In this document: one piece after another, positions 33,509 to 42,646 of the stretch
How positions within the stretch are numbered: position 1 is the first letter of the stretch
Layout: every line of letters starts with the position of its first letter
NCBI GenBank assembly: GCA_018268915.1
Contig: JAFDVQ010000011.1
Coordinates: forward strand, 1 to 64,000
Direction of reading: 5' to 3'
Length of the DNA: 64,000 nt
Origin: Acidobacteriota bacterium
GTDB taxonomy: Bacteria > Acidobacteriota > Terriglobia > Terriglobales > Acidobacteriaceae
Program-made: the position numbers and the translations under genes
The notes under the pieces: generated by a model
Databases searched by the model: none
Seen by the model: the letters and a program-made list of their open reading frames with translations, nothing else
What the model was told of the DNA's origin: nothing

Positions 33509-34945
33509 ATGAAAGCACGCTCACGCCGAAATTTTCTGAAGACTGCCTCGGTCTCCGCTGCCGCGATAGCTCTCTCACGCACTACTCAAATCGCTCACGC
33601 CTTCCAGAGCAACGGCGAAGTAAAAGTGTGGGGCAGCTTCCGAGATAAGCGCCACGCTCCGCTCGCATCTCTCGCCTGGAAGAAACCTACAGACGTCGCC
33701 GCCGACGCCATTCAACTCGATACCGCTGCCCAGCGTCAGGAAATCCTCGGCTTCGGAGCCGCGATCACTGAGGCTTCTGCTTACGTGCTCAGCCGACTCA
33801 GCGATGCAGAGCGCGCTCCCGTCATGCACGATCTCTTTGCGCCCGATGCGATGAACCTCAATGTCTGCCGCACCTGTATCGGGGCTAGCGACTACGCCAC
33901 CAAGCTCTACAGTTACGACGAGAGCCCCGAGCCTGATCCCGATCTGAAGAAGTTCACTCTCGATTACGACAAGCAGTACTACCTGCCCATGCTTCGCGAG
34001 GCGCGCAAGGCGAATCCCGAGCTCTTTCTGTTCTCATCGCCGTGGAGCCCGCCGGGCTGGATGAAGCCGAACAACTCGATGCTTGGCGGAGCAATTCGCA
34101 GGCAGAGCTTCGATCCCTATGCGCGCTACTTCGTAAAATTCCTCGAGGGCTATAAGGCCGAAGGCGTCGAGGTTAACGCGGTCACTGTTCAGAACGAAAC
34201 CGACGCCGAGCAGGAAGGCCGCATGCCAGCATGCCTCTGGGCACAGGAACAGGAGATGGAATTTGCTGCCAAGTTCCTCTCTCCAGCGATTCAGAAGGCC
34301 GGCCTGAACGCGAAGATCTGGATTCTCGACCACAACTACAGCTTGTGGGGCCGCGCGATCGACGAGCTCAGCGATCCCGATGTCTACAACGCTGTCGATG
34401 GCGTCGCATGGCACGGCTATGTTGGAGGCGCATCGGCCATGACACGCGTGCACGACGCCTTTCCGAACAAGAATGCTTACTGGACCGAAGGCGGCCCCGA
34501 CATCACGCAGCCCAACTATCAGACCGACTTCACCAACTGGTCCGACCAGTTCAATGGAATTCTCAATAACTGGGCGCGGTCTATCACTGCCTGGAACGTC
34601 GCACTGGACGAAAAAGGTAAACCGAATATTGGGCCGTTCCCGTGCGGCGGTGTCATCACTATCGACAATGCGTCGCACAAGATCACTCGCAGCGGCCAAT
34701 ATTGGGCCTTTGCGCATTACTCGCAGCACATCAAGCGGGGCGCTCGGGTCTTCGCGACGAATGCCCTCGGCGACACCGGAACTGGCTCAGCGATCTCGCA
34801 CTCAGGTTTCCGCAACCCCGACGGAAGTTATGTCGTCGTTCTAGCTAACAAAGGCTCCGAGCGTCAGGTACAACTGCTTCTGTCCGATCAGGCACTCACC
34901 GTGGACCTGCCCGCGGACTCTGTGCAGACATTGCATTGGTCGTAG
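33509..34945 (+). CDS. Tat-exported GH30-family glycoside hydrolase
   Basis: A 478-residue enzyme. The start at 33509 has CAGGAG seven bases upstream and opens a twin-arginine signal, SRRNFLKTASVSAAAIALS. The catalytic (beta/alpha)8 domain carries QEILGFGAAITEASAYVLSR near residues 72-91. The acid/base Glu230 lies in VTVQNETDAEQ and the nucleophile Glu327 in YWTEGGPD. FLFSSPWSPPGWMKPNNSML is also typical. The C-terminal beta domain ends VVVLANKGSERQVQLLLSDQ. GH30 members act on beta-glucosides, glucosylceramide, beta-1,6-glucan or xylan; the subtype is not resolved. Its place inside the division cluster is unusual. Confidence 0.9.
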   Translation: MKARSRRNFLKTASVSAAAIALSRTTQIAHAFQSNGEVKVWGSFRDKRHAPLASLAWKKPTDVAADAIQLDTAAQRQEILGFGAAITEASAYVLSRLSDAERAPVMHDLFAPDAMNLNVCRTCIGASDYATKLYSYDESPEPDPDLKKFTLDYDKQYYLPMLREARKANPELFLFSSPWSPPGWMKPNNSMLGGAIRRQSFDPYARYFVKFLEGYKAEGVEVNAVTVQNETDAEQEGRMPACLWAQEQEMEFAAKFLSPAIQKAGLNAKIWILDHNYSLWGRAIDELSDPDVYNAVDGVAWHGYVGGASAMTRVHDAFPNKNAYWTEGGPDITQPNYQTDFTNWSDQFNGILNNWARSITAWNVALDEKGKPNIGPFPCGGVITIDNASHKITRSGQYWAFAHYSQHIKRGARVFATNALGDTGTGSAISHSGFRNPDGSYVVVLANKGSERQVQLLLSDQALTVDLPADSVQTLHWS

Positions 34946-35016
34946 ATCAAAGCGGGGGAGTCGGGGGCCCTTTGGCCCCTGACAAACCTGGCAAAATCAG
35001 CCCCGGTGATCAAGTC

Positions 35017-36036
35017 TTAGTAGACTTCATTCGCCGTCTGCGACGAGCGGATCTTCCCATTCTCTACGGTCAGCTTGTAGCTGATCGCATCGCCAGCCCA
35101 CGACTTGATGTAGAAGTCTGCTCCCGGCGCCACCTTCTGCACGACGAACGGGCCATACGTCAGAGACTTGCCCTTCTGCACTACTCCCGACGCCCGGTCC
35201 GCCTCGATGAAGTAGGCAGGCCCATTTCCGACGACGTGTGCCTTGCCATCCGGTTCGAGCAGAACGGCTGCGCGTTCCTGAACTCCGATCCCGTGAATTC
35301 TTAACCCGGGCGGAGGAAGAGGTTTTCCATCCGGCTCATTCAGACGCGCCAGAAACACCAGCAGCCGGCCCATGCGATCCCGGCGCGCGAAATGCGTGTC
35401 GGTAATGATGCCCTTCAAGATTGGGATGTCCAAGAATCCCCTCACAAGACTGACGCGCGATCCGAAAGGGTCTGCAATTGCTGTTTTCCCGTCTAAATTC
35501 GGATCGTCCGGCTTGTCTCCCTGCGCCGAGTAAGCGTACTCGCCCATCACGGCCAAGCCTGCGCTAGTTCCGCCGATTGGGACTCCGCGTTTGACCGCCT
35601 CATTTAGCGCGCTCTGTACCGGAGAGTGCATCCAGAAGTTGATGTAGTTCGCCTGATCGCCTCCGGCTATGAAAATTGCGGCCGCATGGCTGATGGTTTC
35701 GGCAACAAAGGGATTCTCCGCGGCTTTCCGGCTCGGGACGATCAAGGTGGAGACAGAGTTCAGGTGGCAGATCCCGCGAAGATACGCGTTGTAGTCGTCG
35801 TCGCCCCGAGCGCGGAGCACAACCATGTCGCCGCCATCCGCCCGGTCGCACAAAAACTTGAAAGCTTCATCCAGGTCTTTCCCGCCACCCATCAAGGCGA
35901 AACCCGCGCGGGGCTTCGCCGCCACGTTTGCGGGCTCGCCGGAACGGATATAGGAGTAACGGGTGTTCTGTCCCGATGCAGAACAAGCGCCCGCCAAAAG
36001 CAGAGCGAAAAGAGGGAAGGGCCAGACGCGCTTCAT
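35017..36036 (-). CDS. Exported cyanophycinase-like serine peptidase (S51 family)
   Basis: A 339-residue protein with an N-terminal signal and a lipobox-like LAGAC segment near residues 14-18. The catalytic domain shows RAGFALMGGGKDLDEAFKF, AAAIFIAGGDQANYINFW, then the nucleophile elbow PIGGTSAGLAVMGEYAYSA and the TDTHFARRDRMGRLLVFLAR segment with the conserved His/Asp residues. These are the signatures of cyanophycinase and related S51 peptidases, which cleave beta-Asp-Arg bonds. No cyanophycin synthetase is in the window, so the substrate may be other isoaspartyl peptides. It lies on the opposite strand between murC and ftsQ. Confidence 0.85.
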   Translation of the reverse strand: MKRVWPFPLFALLLAGACSASGQNTRYSYIRSGEPANVAAKPRAGFALMGGGKDLDEAFKFLCDRADGGDMVVLRARGDDDYNAYLRGICHLNSVSTLIVPSRKAAENPFVAETISHAAAIFIAGGDQANYINFWMHSPVQSALNEAVKRGVPIGGTSAGLAVMGEYAYSAQGDKPDDPNLDGKTAIADPFGSRVSLVRGFLDIPILKGIITDTHFARRDRMGRLLVFLARLNEPDGKPLPPPGLRIHGIGVQERAAVLLEPDGKAHVVGNGPAYFIEADRASGVVQKGKSLTYGPFVVQKVAPGADFYIKSWAGDAISYKLTVENGKIRSSQTANEVY

Positions 36037-36164
36037 CTGCTTATTCTAAGACACTTATCAAGGCCGTAACGGTGCGGGTTCCCCTCGCTCTCCGTGCGGA
36101 AAAAAGCTGGTCTTTCGCGGTCTATAGTTGACGTTGGCGACTCTCACGATCTTCGACTTACGGC

Positions 36165-37469
36165 GTGGCTCAACGCGAAAATAAATCCCGGCCCATGGTG
36201 TGGGAGGACGAATTGCCCGCGGAACCGCGCTTCCGGCGAGCCCAAGCAGGTGTCCCCATCGCCAACCGCGGACTGCCCGGCATGCCCCCCAGCATGGACC
36301 TCGATGACGACGACGATGATCGTGGTCCTGTCCGCTCCCGTCCCCGCCGATTCAGCGAAGAGATCAAGCGCCCATGGTGGCGTCCCGCCACAAGATTTGG
36401 CCGCATTCTTCTCGCTTCTGCTGCAATAGGTGTCGTCTTCGTTTGCTCCATCTGTGCTTACGCTGTCTCCAATTTCCTTGAGCACGACGCGCGTTTCCGC
36501 ATCGCCGGAACCACGAACATCCAGGCCGCTGGCCTCTCCCAGGTCAGCCGTGCTGACTTGCTGCCCGTCTTTGGTGAAGACATCGGACGCAATATCTTCT
36601 TTGTCCCGATCAAGGATCGACGCAAGCAGCTTGAGCAGATCCCCTGGATCGAACATGCGTCTGTAATGCGTTTCCTGCCTGACCAGATACGCATCTCTGT
36701 GGTCGAGCGCAAACCTATCGCCTTTGTGCGCCAAGGCGCGCAGGTTGAACTCATCGATGCCAATGGAGTCCTTCTCGCTGAGCCAGCCGCGATGATGTCG
36801 CAGCATCACTACTCGTTCCCGGTGGTCACCGGCATCGATCCACGCGATCCCATCACTGGCCGCCGCGCGCGCATGGAGGTCTATCAACGCCTCGTGGCCG
36901 AACTCGATTCGAGCAACCAGCATCTCTCCGATCAGGTTTCCGAGATCGATCTTCACGATCCAGAAGACGCTCGCGTCTTGATGCCCGAGCAAGGGATTGA
37001 CATCGTTGCGCACTTCGGCGAGGACCATTTCCTCGAGCGCTTTCAGCGCTACAAGGCGCACATCGCCGAGTGGCGTCAGCAGTATCCCAAGCTCGCAGAG
37101 GTCGATCTCCGCTACGACCAGCAAGTCGTGCTGCAAATGACCGACGGCGTGCACTCCACGCCTGGCCAAACGGCGAAACTGCAGGAGCCGTCCACTGCAC
37201 TCGAGTCGCCCAAGCCAAGTCCTGCCAAAACTGAATTCAAGTCTGAGTCTCCCCGTCCCGTGATATCAAGGCCGGTTCCGGTGAAACATGTCCAGACGCC
37301 TAAGCCCGCCAAGACTCAAGCTGCCAAGTCCCATCCCGCTACAAAGACGGTCGCCAAATCGTCGAAGTCCAAAAACACAAAGAGCAAGCTTGCTGCGAAG
37401 AAGCAAGCGAAGCACACCACGACAAAGAAGCCAGCTGCCAAGCCGCACCGTACCGCCACTGCAGGTTGA
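36165..37469 (+). CDS. ftsQ: FtsQ, divisome protein with a long basic tail
   Basis: A 434-residue bitopic membrane protein. The start is the GTG at 36165; an ATG at 36195 is possible. The cytosolic N-terminus contains an Asp run near residues 45-52. One membrane helix is at about 83-105 (ILLASAAIGVVFVCSICAYA). The POTRA domain follows (FRIAGTTNIQAAGLSQVSRA) and then the FtsQ beta domain (RISVVERKPIAFVRQGAQVE LIDANGVLL). FtsQ links FtsB/FtsL to late divisome proteins. The last 100 residues are Lys/Ala/Pro/Ser-rich and low complexity, absent from typical FtsQ. ftsA starts 4 bp after the stop. Confidence 0.9.
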   Translation: MAQRENKSRPMVWEDELPAEPRFRRAQAGVPIANRGLPGMPPSMDLDDDDDDRGPVRSRPRRFSEEIKRPWWRPATRFGRILLASAAIGVVFVCSICAYAVSNFLEHDARFRIAGTTNIQAAGLSQVSRADLLPVFGEDIGRNIFFVPIKDRRKQLEQIPWIEHASVMRFLPDQIRISVVERKPIAFVRQGAQVELIDANGVLLAEPAAMMSQHHYSFPVVTGIDPRDPITGRRARMEVYQRLVAELDSSNQHLSDQVSEIDLHDPEDARVLMPEQGIDIVAHFGEDHFLERFQRYKAHIAEWRQQYPKLAEVDLRYDQQVVLQMTDGVHSTPGQTAKLQEPSTALESPKPSPAKTEFKSESPRPVISRPVPVKHVQTPKPAKTQAAKSHPATKTVAKSSKSKNTKSKLAAKKQAKHTTTKKPAAKPHRTATAG

Positions 37470-37473
37470 CCGG

Positions 37474-38682
37474 ATGAATGAAACACAGGACAACCTGATC
37501 GTAGTGCTCGATGTGGGCAGTGCCTGGACGCGTGTTCTAGCTGCCGACGTCAATGAGGGAGCGCTCCGTTATCGTGGCCATGGACTGGTCGAGTCTGCCG
37601 GCATGCGCAAAGGGCTGATATCCGATCTCAGTCCAGCCGCAAAAGCTGTGAAGGCGGCCAACGAACAAGCCGAGTGGGCCGCGCGCGCCAACATCGATCA
37701 GATCGTCGTAGGCATTGGGGGACCGCACGTCAGGGGCCTCAACACTAACGGCGGACTCGATCTGGGCAGCCGCATGCGCGAGATCACCCGCGAAGATGTC
37801 CGCGCCGCCGTGGAGCGCGCTCGCGCGGTCGAGCGTCCGCCCGATCGCGAGATCCTCCACCTGCTTCCCCGTCAGTTCATCCTCGATGACCAGCCTGGCA
37901 TCTTCGACCCCGTCGGAATGGTTGGCGCTCGACTCGAAGTCGATCTCCACATCGCCACCTGTTCCGGGAGTGCCTTGCAGAGCATCGTCACCTGCGCCAA
38001 TCGTGCCGGGCTTGAAGTATCCGAAGCTGTTCTGGAATCCATCGCCGCTGCTGAGGCGACGCTCTCCGCAGACGAGCGCGAACTGGGAGTCTGCCTCCTC
38101 GACATCGGCGCACACTCCAGCGATCTCGTGGTCTTTTTCGAAGGAGCTGTGGCGCACACTGCATCCGTTCCAGTCGGTGGCAACCACTTCACCAATGACC
38201 TCGCTGTCGGGTTGCAGATGCCCACTGCGCAGGCTGAAGAGCTAAAGCGCCAGTACGGCCATGCCGTCGTGACCGCTGTTCCGCTCGAAGCTGAAATCGA
38301 AATCAATAATCCTGAGCCGCAGCGTCTCGCATTGCGCACGCTAGCGGAAATCCTCGAACCTCGGGCTCGCGAGCTTTTGTATTTTGTAAAAGAGAGTCTC
38401 CGCAGCGGAGGTGTGCTTGAAGCGCTTGGCGCAGGCTGCGTTCTCACCGGTGGTGGAGCCATGCTGCCCGGCCTCCTCGACGTCACCGAAAGCCAACTTC
38501 GCGTTCCCGCACGCACCGGTAATCCAGTGCGGCTTTCGAACATGCCCGGGGAGCTAATTACGCCCAGCTTTTCCACTGCCATCGGAATGCTACTGTATGC
38601 ACATCGCACTCGTGTAACCCGTGCGTCAGAAAACAACAGTCTGCGCGCGAAACTGCGCGCCATTTTCGCAGCAAGCTTTTAG
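37474..38682 (+). CDS. ftsA: FtsA, actin-like divisome membrane anchor for FtsZ
   Basis: A 402-residue actin-fold ATPase. The start is taken at 37474 (MNETQDNLIVVLDVGSAWTR); the frame is open upstream inside ftsQ, but those residues are an overlap artefact. VLDVGSAWTRVLAADV is the phosphate-1 motif, LGVCLLDIGAHSSDLVVFFE GAVAHTASVPVGGNH the phosphate-2 region, and GCVLTGGGAMLPGLLDVTES the adenosine motif. The SHS2-type domain 1C (VVGIGGPHVRGLNTNGGLDL) is present. A basic amphipathic C-terminus (NNSLRAKLRAIFAASF) would serve as the membrane anchor. It is cotranscribed with ftsQ. Confidence 0.94.
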   Translation: MNETQDNLIVVLDVGSAWTRVLAADVNEGALRYRGHGLVESAGMRKGLISDLSPAAKAVKAANEQAEWAARANIDQIVVGIGGPHVRGLNTNGGLDLGSRMREITREDVRAAVERARAVERPPDREILHLLPRQFILDDQPGIFDPVGMVGARLEVDLHIATCSGSALQSIVTCANRAGLEVSEAVLESIAAAEATLSADERELGVCLLDIGAHSSDLVVFFEGAVAHTASVPVGGNHFTNDLAVGLQMPTAQAEELKRQYGHAVVTAVPLEAEIEINNPEPQRLALRTLAEILEPRARELLYFVKESLRSGGVLEALGAGCVLTGGGAMLPGLLDVTESQLRVPARTGNPVRLSNMPGELITPSFSTAIGMLLYAHRTRVTRASENNSLRAKLRAIFAASF

Positions 38683-38781
38683 TGAAGTTCGTCACGATTT
38701 TTGAGTACGAAAATCGAATTTGAGAAATAGATCGGCACCGCAGAGCAGCGCGTGACGAACCTGGGGGAGAGGCAAACGATC

Positions 38782-40188
38782 ATGTCAATCACAGAGGGAG
38801 ACGCCATGGATCACCAGAACATCGAGTCCGCGGAGATGCGCATCCAGTTTCACGACGAAGATCCCCGTGGAGCCAAGATCAAGGTCATCGGCGTCGGTGG
38901 CGGCGGCGGCAACGCCGTGAACCGCATGATCCAGGCGGGACTCGAAGGCGTTGAGTTCATCGCTGCAAACACTGACGTACAGGCCCTCAAACTCTCTCTG
39001 GCTCCAGTCAAACTCCAACTTGGCGTGCGTCTCACCGCCGGCCTCGGTGCCGGAGCAAACCCCGACGTCGGCCGTCGTGCCGCTCTTGAAGATTCAGAAA
39101 AGATCATCGAAGCCCTCGAAGGCGCGGACATGGTCTTCGTTACCGCCGGTCTTGGCGGAGGCACCGGTACCGGCGCTGCTCCCGTGATCGCGTCGCTAGC
39201 CAGCGAAATGGGCATCCTTACGGTCGCCGTCATCACCCGGCCGTTTGCATTTGAAGGCAAGCGCCGTCTGCAACAGGCTGAGCGCGGACTCCGCGAGCTT
39301 CTTGACTCGGTCGATACGATGATCGTCATACCCAACGAGAAGCTCCTCGCCGTTGCGAAAGACGCCGGATTTTTTGAGAGTTTCCGCATCGCCGACGACG
39401 TTCTCCGCCAGGGTGTCCAGGGCATCTCCGACATCATCATCATTCCTGGCATCATCAATCGCGACTTCGCCGACGTGAAGACCACGATGGCAGGAATGGG
39501 CCACGCCGTCATGGGAACCGCCGTCCGTTCTGGCGCGAACCGCGCTATCGAAGCCGCTCAGGCCGCCATGGCCTCGCCGCTTCTCGACGCCGGCGCGATC
39601 GATGGCGCGCGCGGAATCCTCATCAACATCACTGGCTCCAGCAATCTGAAGCTCTCCGAGGTTAACGAGGCCTCCACTCTGATTCAAAGTTCAGCCCACG
39701 AGGACGCCAACATCATCTTCGGAGCCGTCCTCGATGAGCGTATGGGCGATGAAGTTAAGATCACTGTTATCGCCACGGGCTTCCGCGACCAGATGCCCGA
39801 GCGACGCGCACGCATGCTGGATGTCGAAGAGATGCCTGTCCTTTCCGTGCCTGTCATGCCGTCTGACGGCTGGATGCGCGAAAAGACTCCCGCCGCACCT
39901 GCCGTTCCTCCTGCGCCGCGCTTCATGAGCGAAGACGACCGTGACAGCGAGCGCGAGCCCGAACTCGTCGGCGCTGCCACACGATCGAGCCGCTCAGAAA
40001 TCGCAGAGGAGCCAGTGTTTACGCCGCTTCCCAGAGACTACGCTTCAGACTTTGGTAACAGCGTTCGCACGTCCGCCGTTACCGAGGATCATGCTCCGCA
40101 GCAGACCGTAAGTCCTTTGTCTGCGCCAGTGCAGGAGGAAGAGCGTGATCTCGACGTCCCAACCTTCATGCGCCGCATGAAGTTCTAG
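38782..40188 (+). CDS. ftsZ: FtsZ, tubulin-like division GTPase
   Basis: About 468 residues. FtsZ polymerises into the Z-ring that organises septation. KIKVIGVGGGGGNAVNRMIQ is the N-terminal nucleotide fold. The tubulin signature GGGTGTGAAPVIASLASEMG is near residue 135. FAGVKTTMAG-type T7-loop residues appear as RDFADVKTTMAGMGHAVMG. The C-terminal linker is Pro/Glu-rich, and the conserved peptide DLDVPTFMRRMKF closes the protein, matching FtsA-binding tails. Three starts are possible: GTG 38752, ATG 38782 (GAGG nine bases upstream) and ATG 38806 (GAGGGAG five bases upstream). A terminator follows at 40224. Confidence 0.95.
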   Translation: MSITEGDAMDHQNIESAEMRIQFHDEDPRGAKIKVIGVGGGGGNAVNRMIQAGLEGVEFIAANTDVQALKLSLAPVKLQLGVRLTAGLGAGANPDVGRRAALEDSEKIIEALEGADMVFVTAGLGGGTGTGAAPVIASLASEMGILTVAVITRPFAFEGKRRLQQAERGLRELLDSVDTMIVIPNEKLLAVAKDAGFFESFRIADDVLRQGVQGISDIIIIPGIINRDFADVKTTMAGMGHAVMGTAVRSGANRAIEAAQAAMASPLLDAGAIDGARGILINITGSSNLKLSEVNEASTLIQSSAHEDANIIFGAVLDERMGDEVKITVIATGFRDQMPERRARMLDVEEMPVLSVPVMPSDGWMREKTPAAPAVPPAPRFMSEDDRDSEREPELVGAATRSSRSEIAEEPVFTPLPRDYASDFGNSVRTSAVTEDHAPQQTVSPLSAPVQEEERDLDVPTFMRRMKF

Positions 40189-40223
40189 CCTCACCCGCTA
40201 CAAACGGGGGCTTGCCTTCAGAA

Positions 40224-40260
40224 CTGGGAGCTGTATAGTTCAAACAAGCTCCCGGTTTTC
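40224..40260 (+). terminator. Terminator after ftsZ
   Basis: CTGGGAGCT at 40224-40232 pairs with AGCTCCCGG at 40248-40256 (one G-U pair), followed by TTTTC. It lies 36 bp beyond the ftsZ stop and should end the ftsQAZ transcript. Confidence 0.75.
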
Positions 40261-40454
40261 TATTAGTTGAAATAAGAAGATGTTGCACATCCCCCAGATT
40301 CGATCGTGGGCAGTCAACATTTCAGTTCAGTAGGTGACTCTGCTCACTGTCTGCGGCTAACGCGTGTGCCATAAGTAAGTTGAATATTTTAAAAATGCGT
40401 CGCCTCATGGCAGACGCATCGCACGCATTCCATCGCTGAGGGGATCTGTAGGGA

Positions 40455-41666
40455 ATGAGATTGTCTTGCGTATTCGCCTTGGGTTTGGCAGCAACCACCC
40501 TTGCTTTGGTGGTTGACTCCGCCGCAGCTCTGAATGTGCAGCGTCACGCTGTGCACCATTCCAGTCGACGCATCCATGCTGCTGTGCGCACATCAACCTC
40601 AGGGCGCCGGATTCGATCCGCAACACCCAGATTTCGCCACGCGACCCTCACGCATCGCCGCCATCGTTTCTACGAGCGCTTTACCGCCAGCTCGTTCGCA
40701 AAGGGTGACATCTTCGGCGCTGACATCACCGCCGGGGAAGACCCCATCGTTCGCCAAGCCGCCATTGATGCGCTAGGCGATATGAACGGCACTGCGGTGG
40801 TCATCGATCCTTCCAACGGGCGCATTCTGGCTATGGTCAATCAGACCCTGGCCCTATCGCCGGGTGCCGAACCCTGCTCCACCATCAAACTCTCCGTCGC
40901 CCTCGCTGCATTGCATGAAGGCCTGGTCACACGCGACACGGCGGTCCGTCTCGGCGGCTTCCGCATGAACATGACCACTGCACTGGCAAAGAGCAACAAC
41001 CTCTATTTCGAGGAACTCGGTCGCGAACTTGGCTTCGAGCGCGTCCATCACTACGCAACGGAGTTCGGTCTCGGCGAGCTTGCCGGCTGGAACATTCAGG
41101 GCGAGCAGCTTGGCGTATATCCCAGCGAGCCGATTCCGCAGTCAGAAGGCGGCGTTGCTCGCATGTGCAGCTTCGGCCAGGGAGTCTCGATGACTCCATT
41201 GCAACTGGGCGCATTTGTTGCAGCCATCGCCAACGGCGGCACTCTCTACTACCTGCAGCATCCGACGTCGCCAGAGGAAGTTCTCGCCTTCCAGCCGAAG
41301 GTGAAGCGAACGCTCGACATCGCCTCAGACGTTCCCAACCTGCAGAACGGGATGGCTGGAGCCGTTCAGTACGGTACTGCCCGCCGTCTCCGCGCAAACT
41401 TCCAGGAGCTGCCTGTCTTCGGCAAAACCGGCACCTGCTCTGACAAGGGGACCCGCTTCGGCTGGTTCGTTTCCTACTCAGCTACGCCGATGGGCAATCT
41501 AGTCACGGTGTTCTTCCTCGAAGGCGGACGGCCGACGTTTGGGCCGCGCGCGGCGGAGCTGACCGGCGCCTTCTACCGCAATCTGTGGGATCGGAACTAC
41601 TTCGCTGACAAGGGCCTTCAAACCAGCGCAGACATAGAAACTCCGAGCAGTCCCCTGGCTCACTGA
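40455..41666 (+). CDS. Penicillin-binding transpeptidase-domain protein
   Basis: A 403-residue protein with a Sec-type leader (MRLSCVFALGLAATTLALVV) and a basic, Arg/His-rich linker to about residue 80. The rest is a DD-transpeptidase domain with all three active-site motifs: Ser142 in CSTIKLSVA (SxxK), Ser180-Asn-Asn182 in KSNNLYFEELG, and Lys324 in FGKTGTCSDKG. GVARMCSFGQGVSMTPLQLG is typical of class B PBP domains. It lacks the large N-terminal pedestal domain of FtsI/PBP2, so it is a compact, probably periplasmic enzyme for peptidoglycan cross-linking or sensing. It lies 266 bp after ftsZ, with its own promoter region. Confidence 0.85.
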   Translation: MRLSCVFALGLAATTLALVVDSAAALNVQRHAVHHSSRRIHAAVRTSTSGRRIRSATPRFRHATLTHRRHRFYERFTASSFAKGDIFGADITAGEDPIVRQAAIDALGDMNGTAVVIDPSNGRILAMVNQTLALSPGAEPCSTIKLSVALAALHEGLVTRDTAVRLGGFRMNMTTALAKSNNLYFEELGRELGFERVHHYATEFGLGELAGWNIQGEQLGVYPSEPIPQSEGGVARMCSFGQGVSMTPLQLGAFVAAIANGGTLYYLQHPTSPEEVLAFQPKVKRTLDIASDVPNLQNGMAGAVQYGTARRLRANFQELPVFGKTGTCSDKGTRFGWFVSYSATPMGNLVTVFFLEGGRPTFGPRAAELTGAFYRNLWDRNYFADKGLQTSADIETPSSPLAH

Positions 41667-41738
41667 TTTCAAGCGAAGTGAACAACAAAAGCGGCCCCAC
41701 GAGCGGCTTTCTACTTTTTTGGGTTCATCCTGGATGAA

Positions 41739-42224
41739 CTACTGCGTACTGGCACCTGCACGGCTCGCCTCAGCCAACTCGCTTGCGTGCCTCAACTTCT
41801 CCTGTTTTTTCTTTGCGGCCAGCCGCTGCACAGCGCGGTCTCTTCCGATCGAAATCATCATCTCGGGATCCATGTCGATCACCCGCCCGACAGGAGCGGA
41901 CCGTTTGATCTCTTCGGGACTTGGAATGAAATGGTTGAGCTCGACCCCCGCCACTGAGATCGCGAATAAGAATTCCTCTCGCTTGAGCGCATTTTCGAAA
42001 CAGAAGGCCAGCATGATCGAATCCTCGTCCCTGGCTGCACTTGTTATGCTGCCGTGCAGAAAACCATGCTTCAGCAGCGGCTCAAGGACGGCGCGTTCCG
42101 GCATGAGAGGGAGTCGGTAAGCCGCCCAATCGAACTTCTGCAACGCCATGCTGGCGATAAGTTGACCGAGGTCGGGTCTTCCCAGATTGCCGCCGCGGGT
42201 AGTCGATCGGTGGGAGGAAGCCAT
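41739..42224 (-). CDS. Hypothetical protein, possibly leaderless
   Basis: A 161-residue protein, not recognised. It contains PDLGQLIASMALQKFDWAAY RLPLMPERAVLEPLLKHGFL, DEDSIMLAFCFENALKREEF LFAISVAGVELNHFIPSPEE and a charged helical C-terminus rich in Lys and Glu. Start choice: the ATG at 42224 is preferred over the upstream in-frame codon at 42293, because a perfect TATAAT sits seven bases before it, meaning the transcript may begin at or near the ATG. No signal peptide or membrane helix is seen. It converges with the penicillin-binding gene. Confidence 0.6.
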   Translation of the reverse strand: MASSHRSTTRGGNLGRPDLGQLIASMALQKFDWAAYRLPLMPERAVLEPLLKHGFLHGSITSAARDEDSIMLAFCFENALKREEFLFAISVAGVELNHFIPSPEEIKRSAPVGRVIDMDPEMMISIGRDRAVQRLAAKKKQEKLRHASELAEASRAGASTQ

Positions 42225-42230
42225 GCGCGG

Positions 42231-42236
42231 ATTATA
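42231..42236 (-). promoter_or_regulatory. TATAAT -10 box seven bases before the start codon of the 41739 gene
   Basis: On the minus strand a perfect -10 hexamer, TATAAT, lies at 42236-42231, directly ahead of the ATG at 42224. A weak -35-like TTCGGG is about 17 bp upstream. No Shine-Dalgarno is seen between them. A leaderless or near-leaderless mRNA is suggested. Confidence 0.45.
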
Positions 42237-42463
42237 GAGGCCCGTAAGTACACCCCGAAAGTCGAAAAGTTCGGTTCTTGCTACTCGTTCCAAACACCGT
42301 GGTCAGCCCGTCCCTCCAAAACTTCGCGTCGTCGGCTAAGTTGCTTCGTGACCTTGGTTTTGCGAGTTTCGCTCTTTGATCATCAGCCGAACTCGACTCG
42401 TTGCACACTTGGAGCGGTCACCCACTCCTCAGCCTGAACTTTGGGGCAAGTGGTGCTGAACGA

Positions 42464-42646
42464 ATGGGGGCGTCCGTGTTTCTCAATTTGTATCAGCTGT
42501 TGTCGAAAGATTTCTCTGGAACTGGACTGCTGGCCGTCGCGTTCACCAGCGTTCTAGGCATGCTTCTAATCTGGGATGCACGCGGAGGTCGCGAGTCGGT
42601 GAACGAACCCACGCCCACCACCCAACGAGCGAATAGATCGCGCTAG
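42464..42646 (+). CDS. Small single-helix membrane protein, hypothetical
   Basis: A 60-residue protein starting at the ATG at 42464. A hydrophobic segment at about residues 20-38 (TGLLAVAFTSVLGMLLIWDA) would span the membrane, followed by a polar basic tail. The length and layout resemble many small bacterial membrane proteins, but no family is recognised and no strong ribosome site is visible. An upstream in-frame extension is possible. Confidence 0.35.
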   Translation: MGASVFLNLYQLLSKDFSGTGLLAVAFTSVLGMLLIWDARGGRESVNEPTPTTQRANRSR

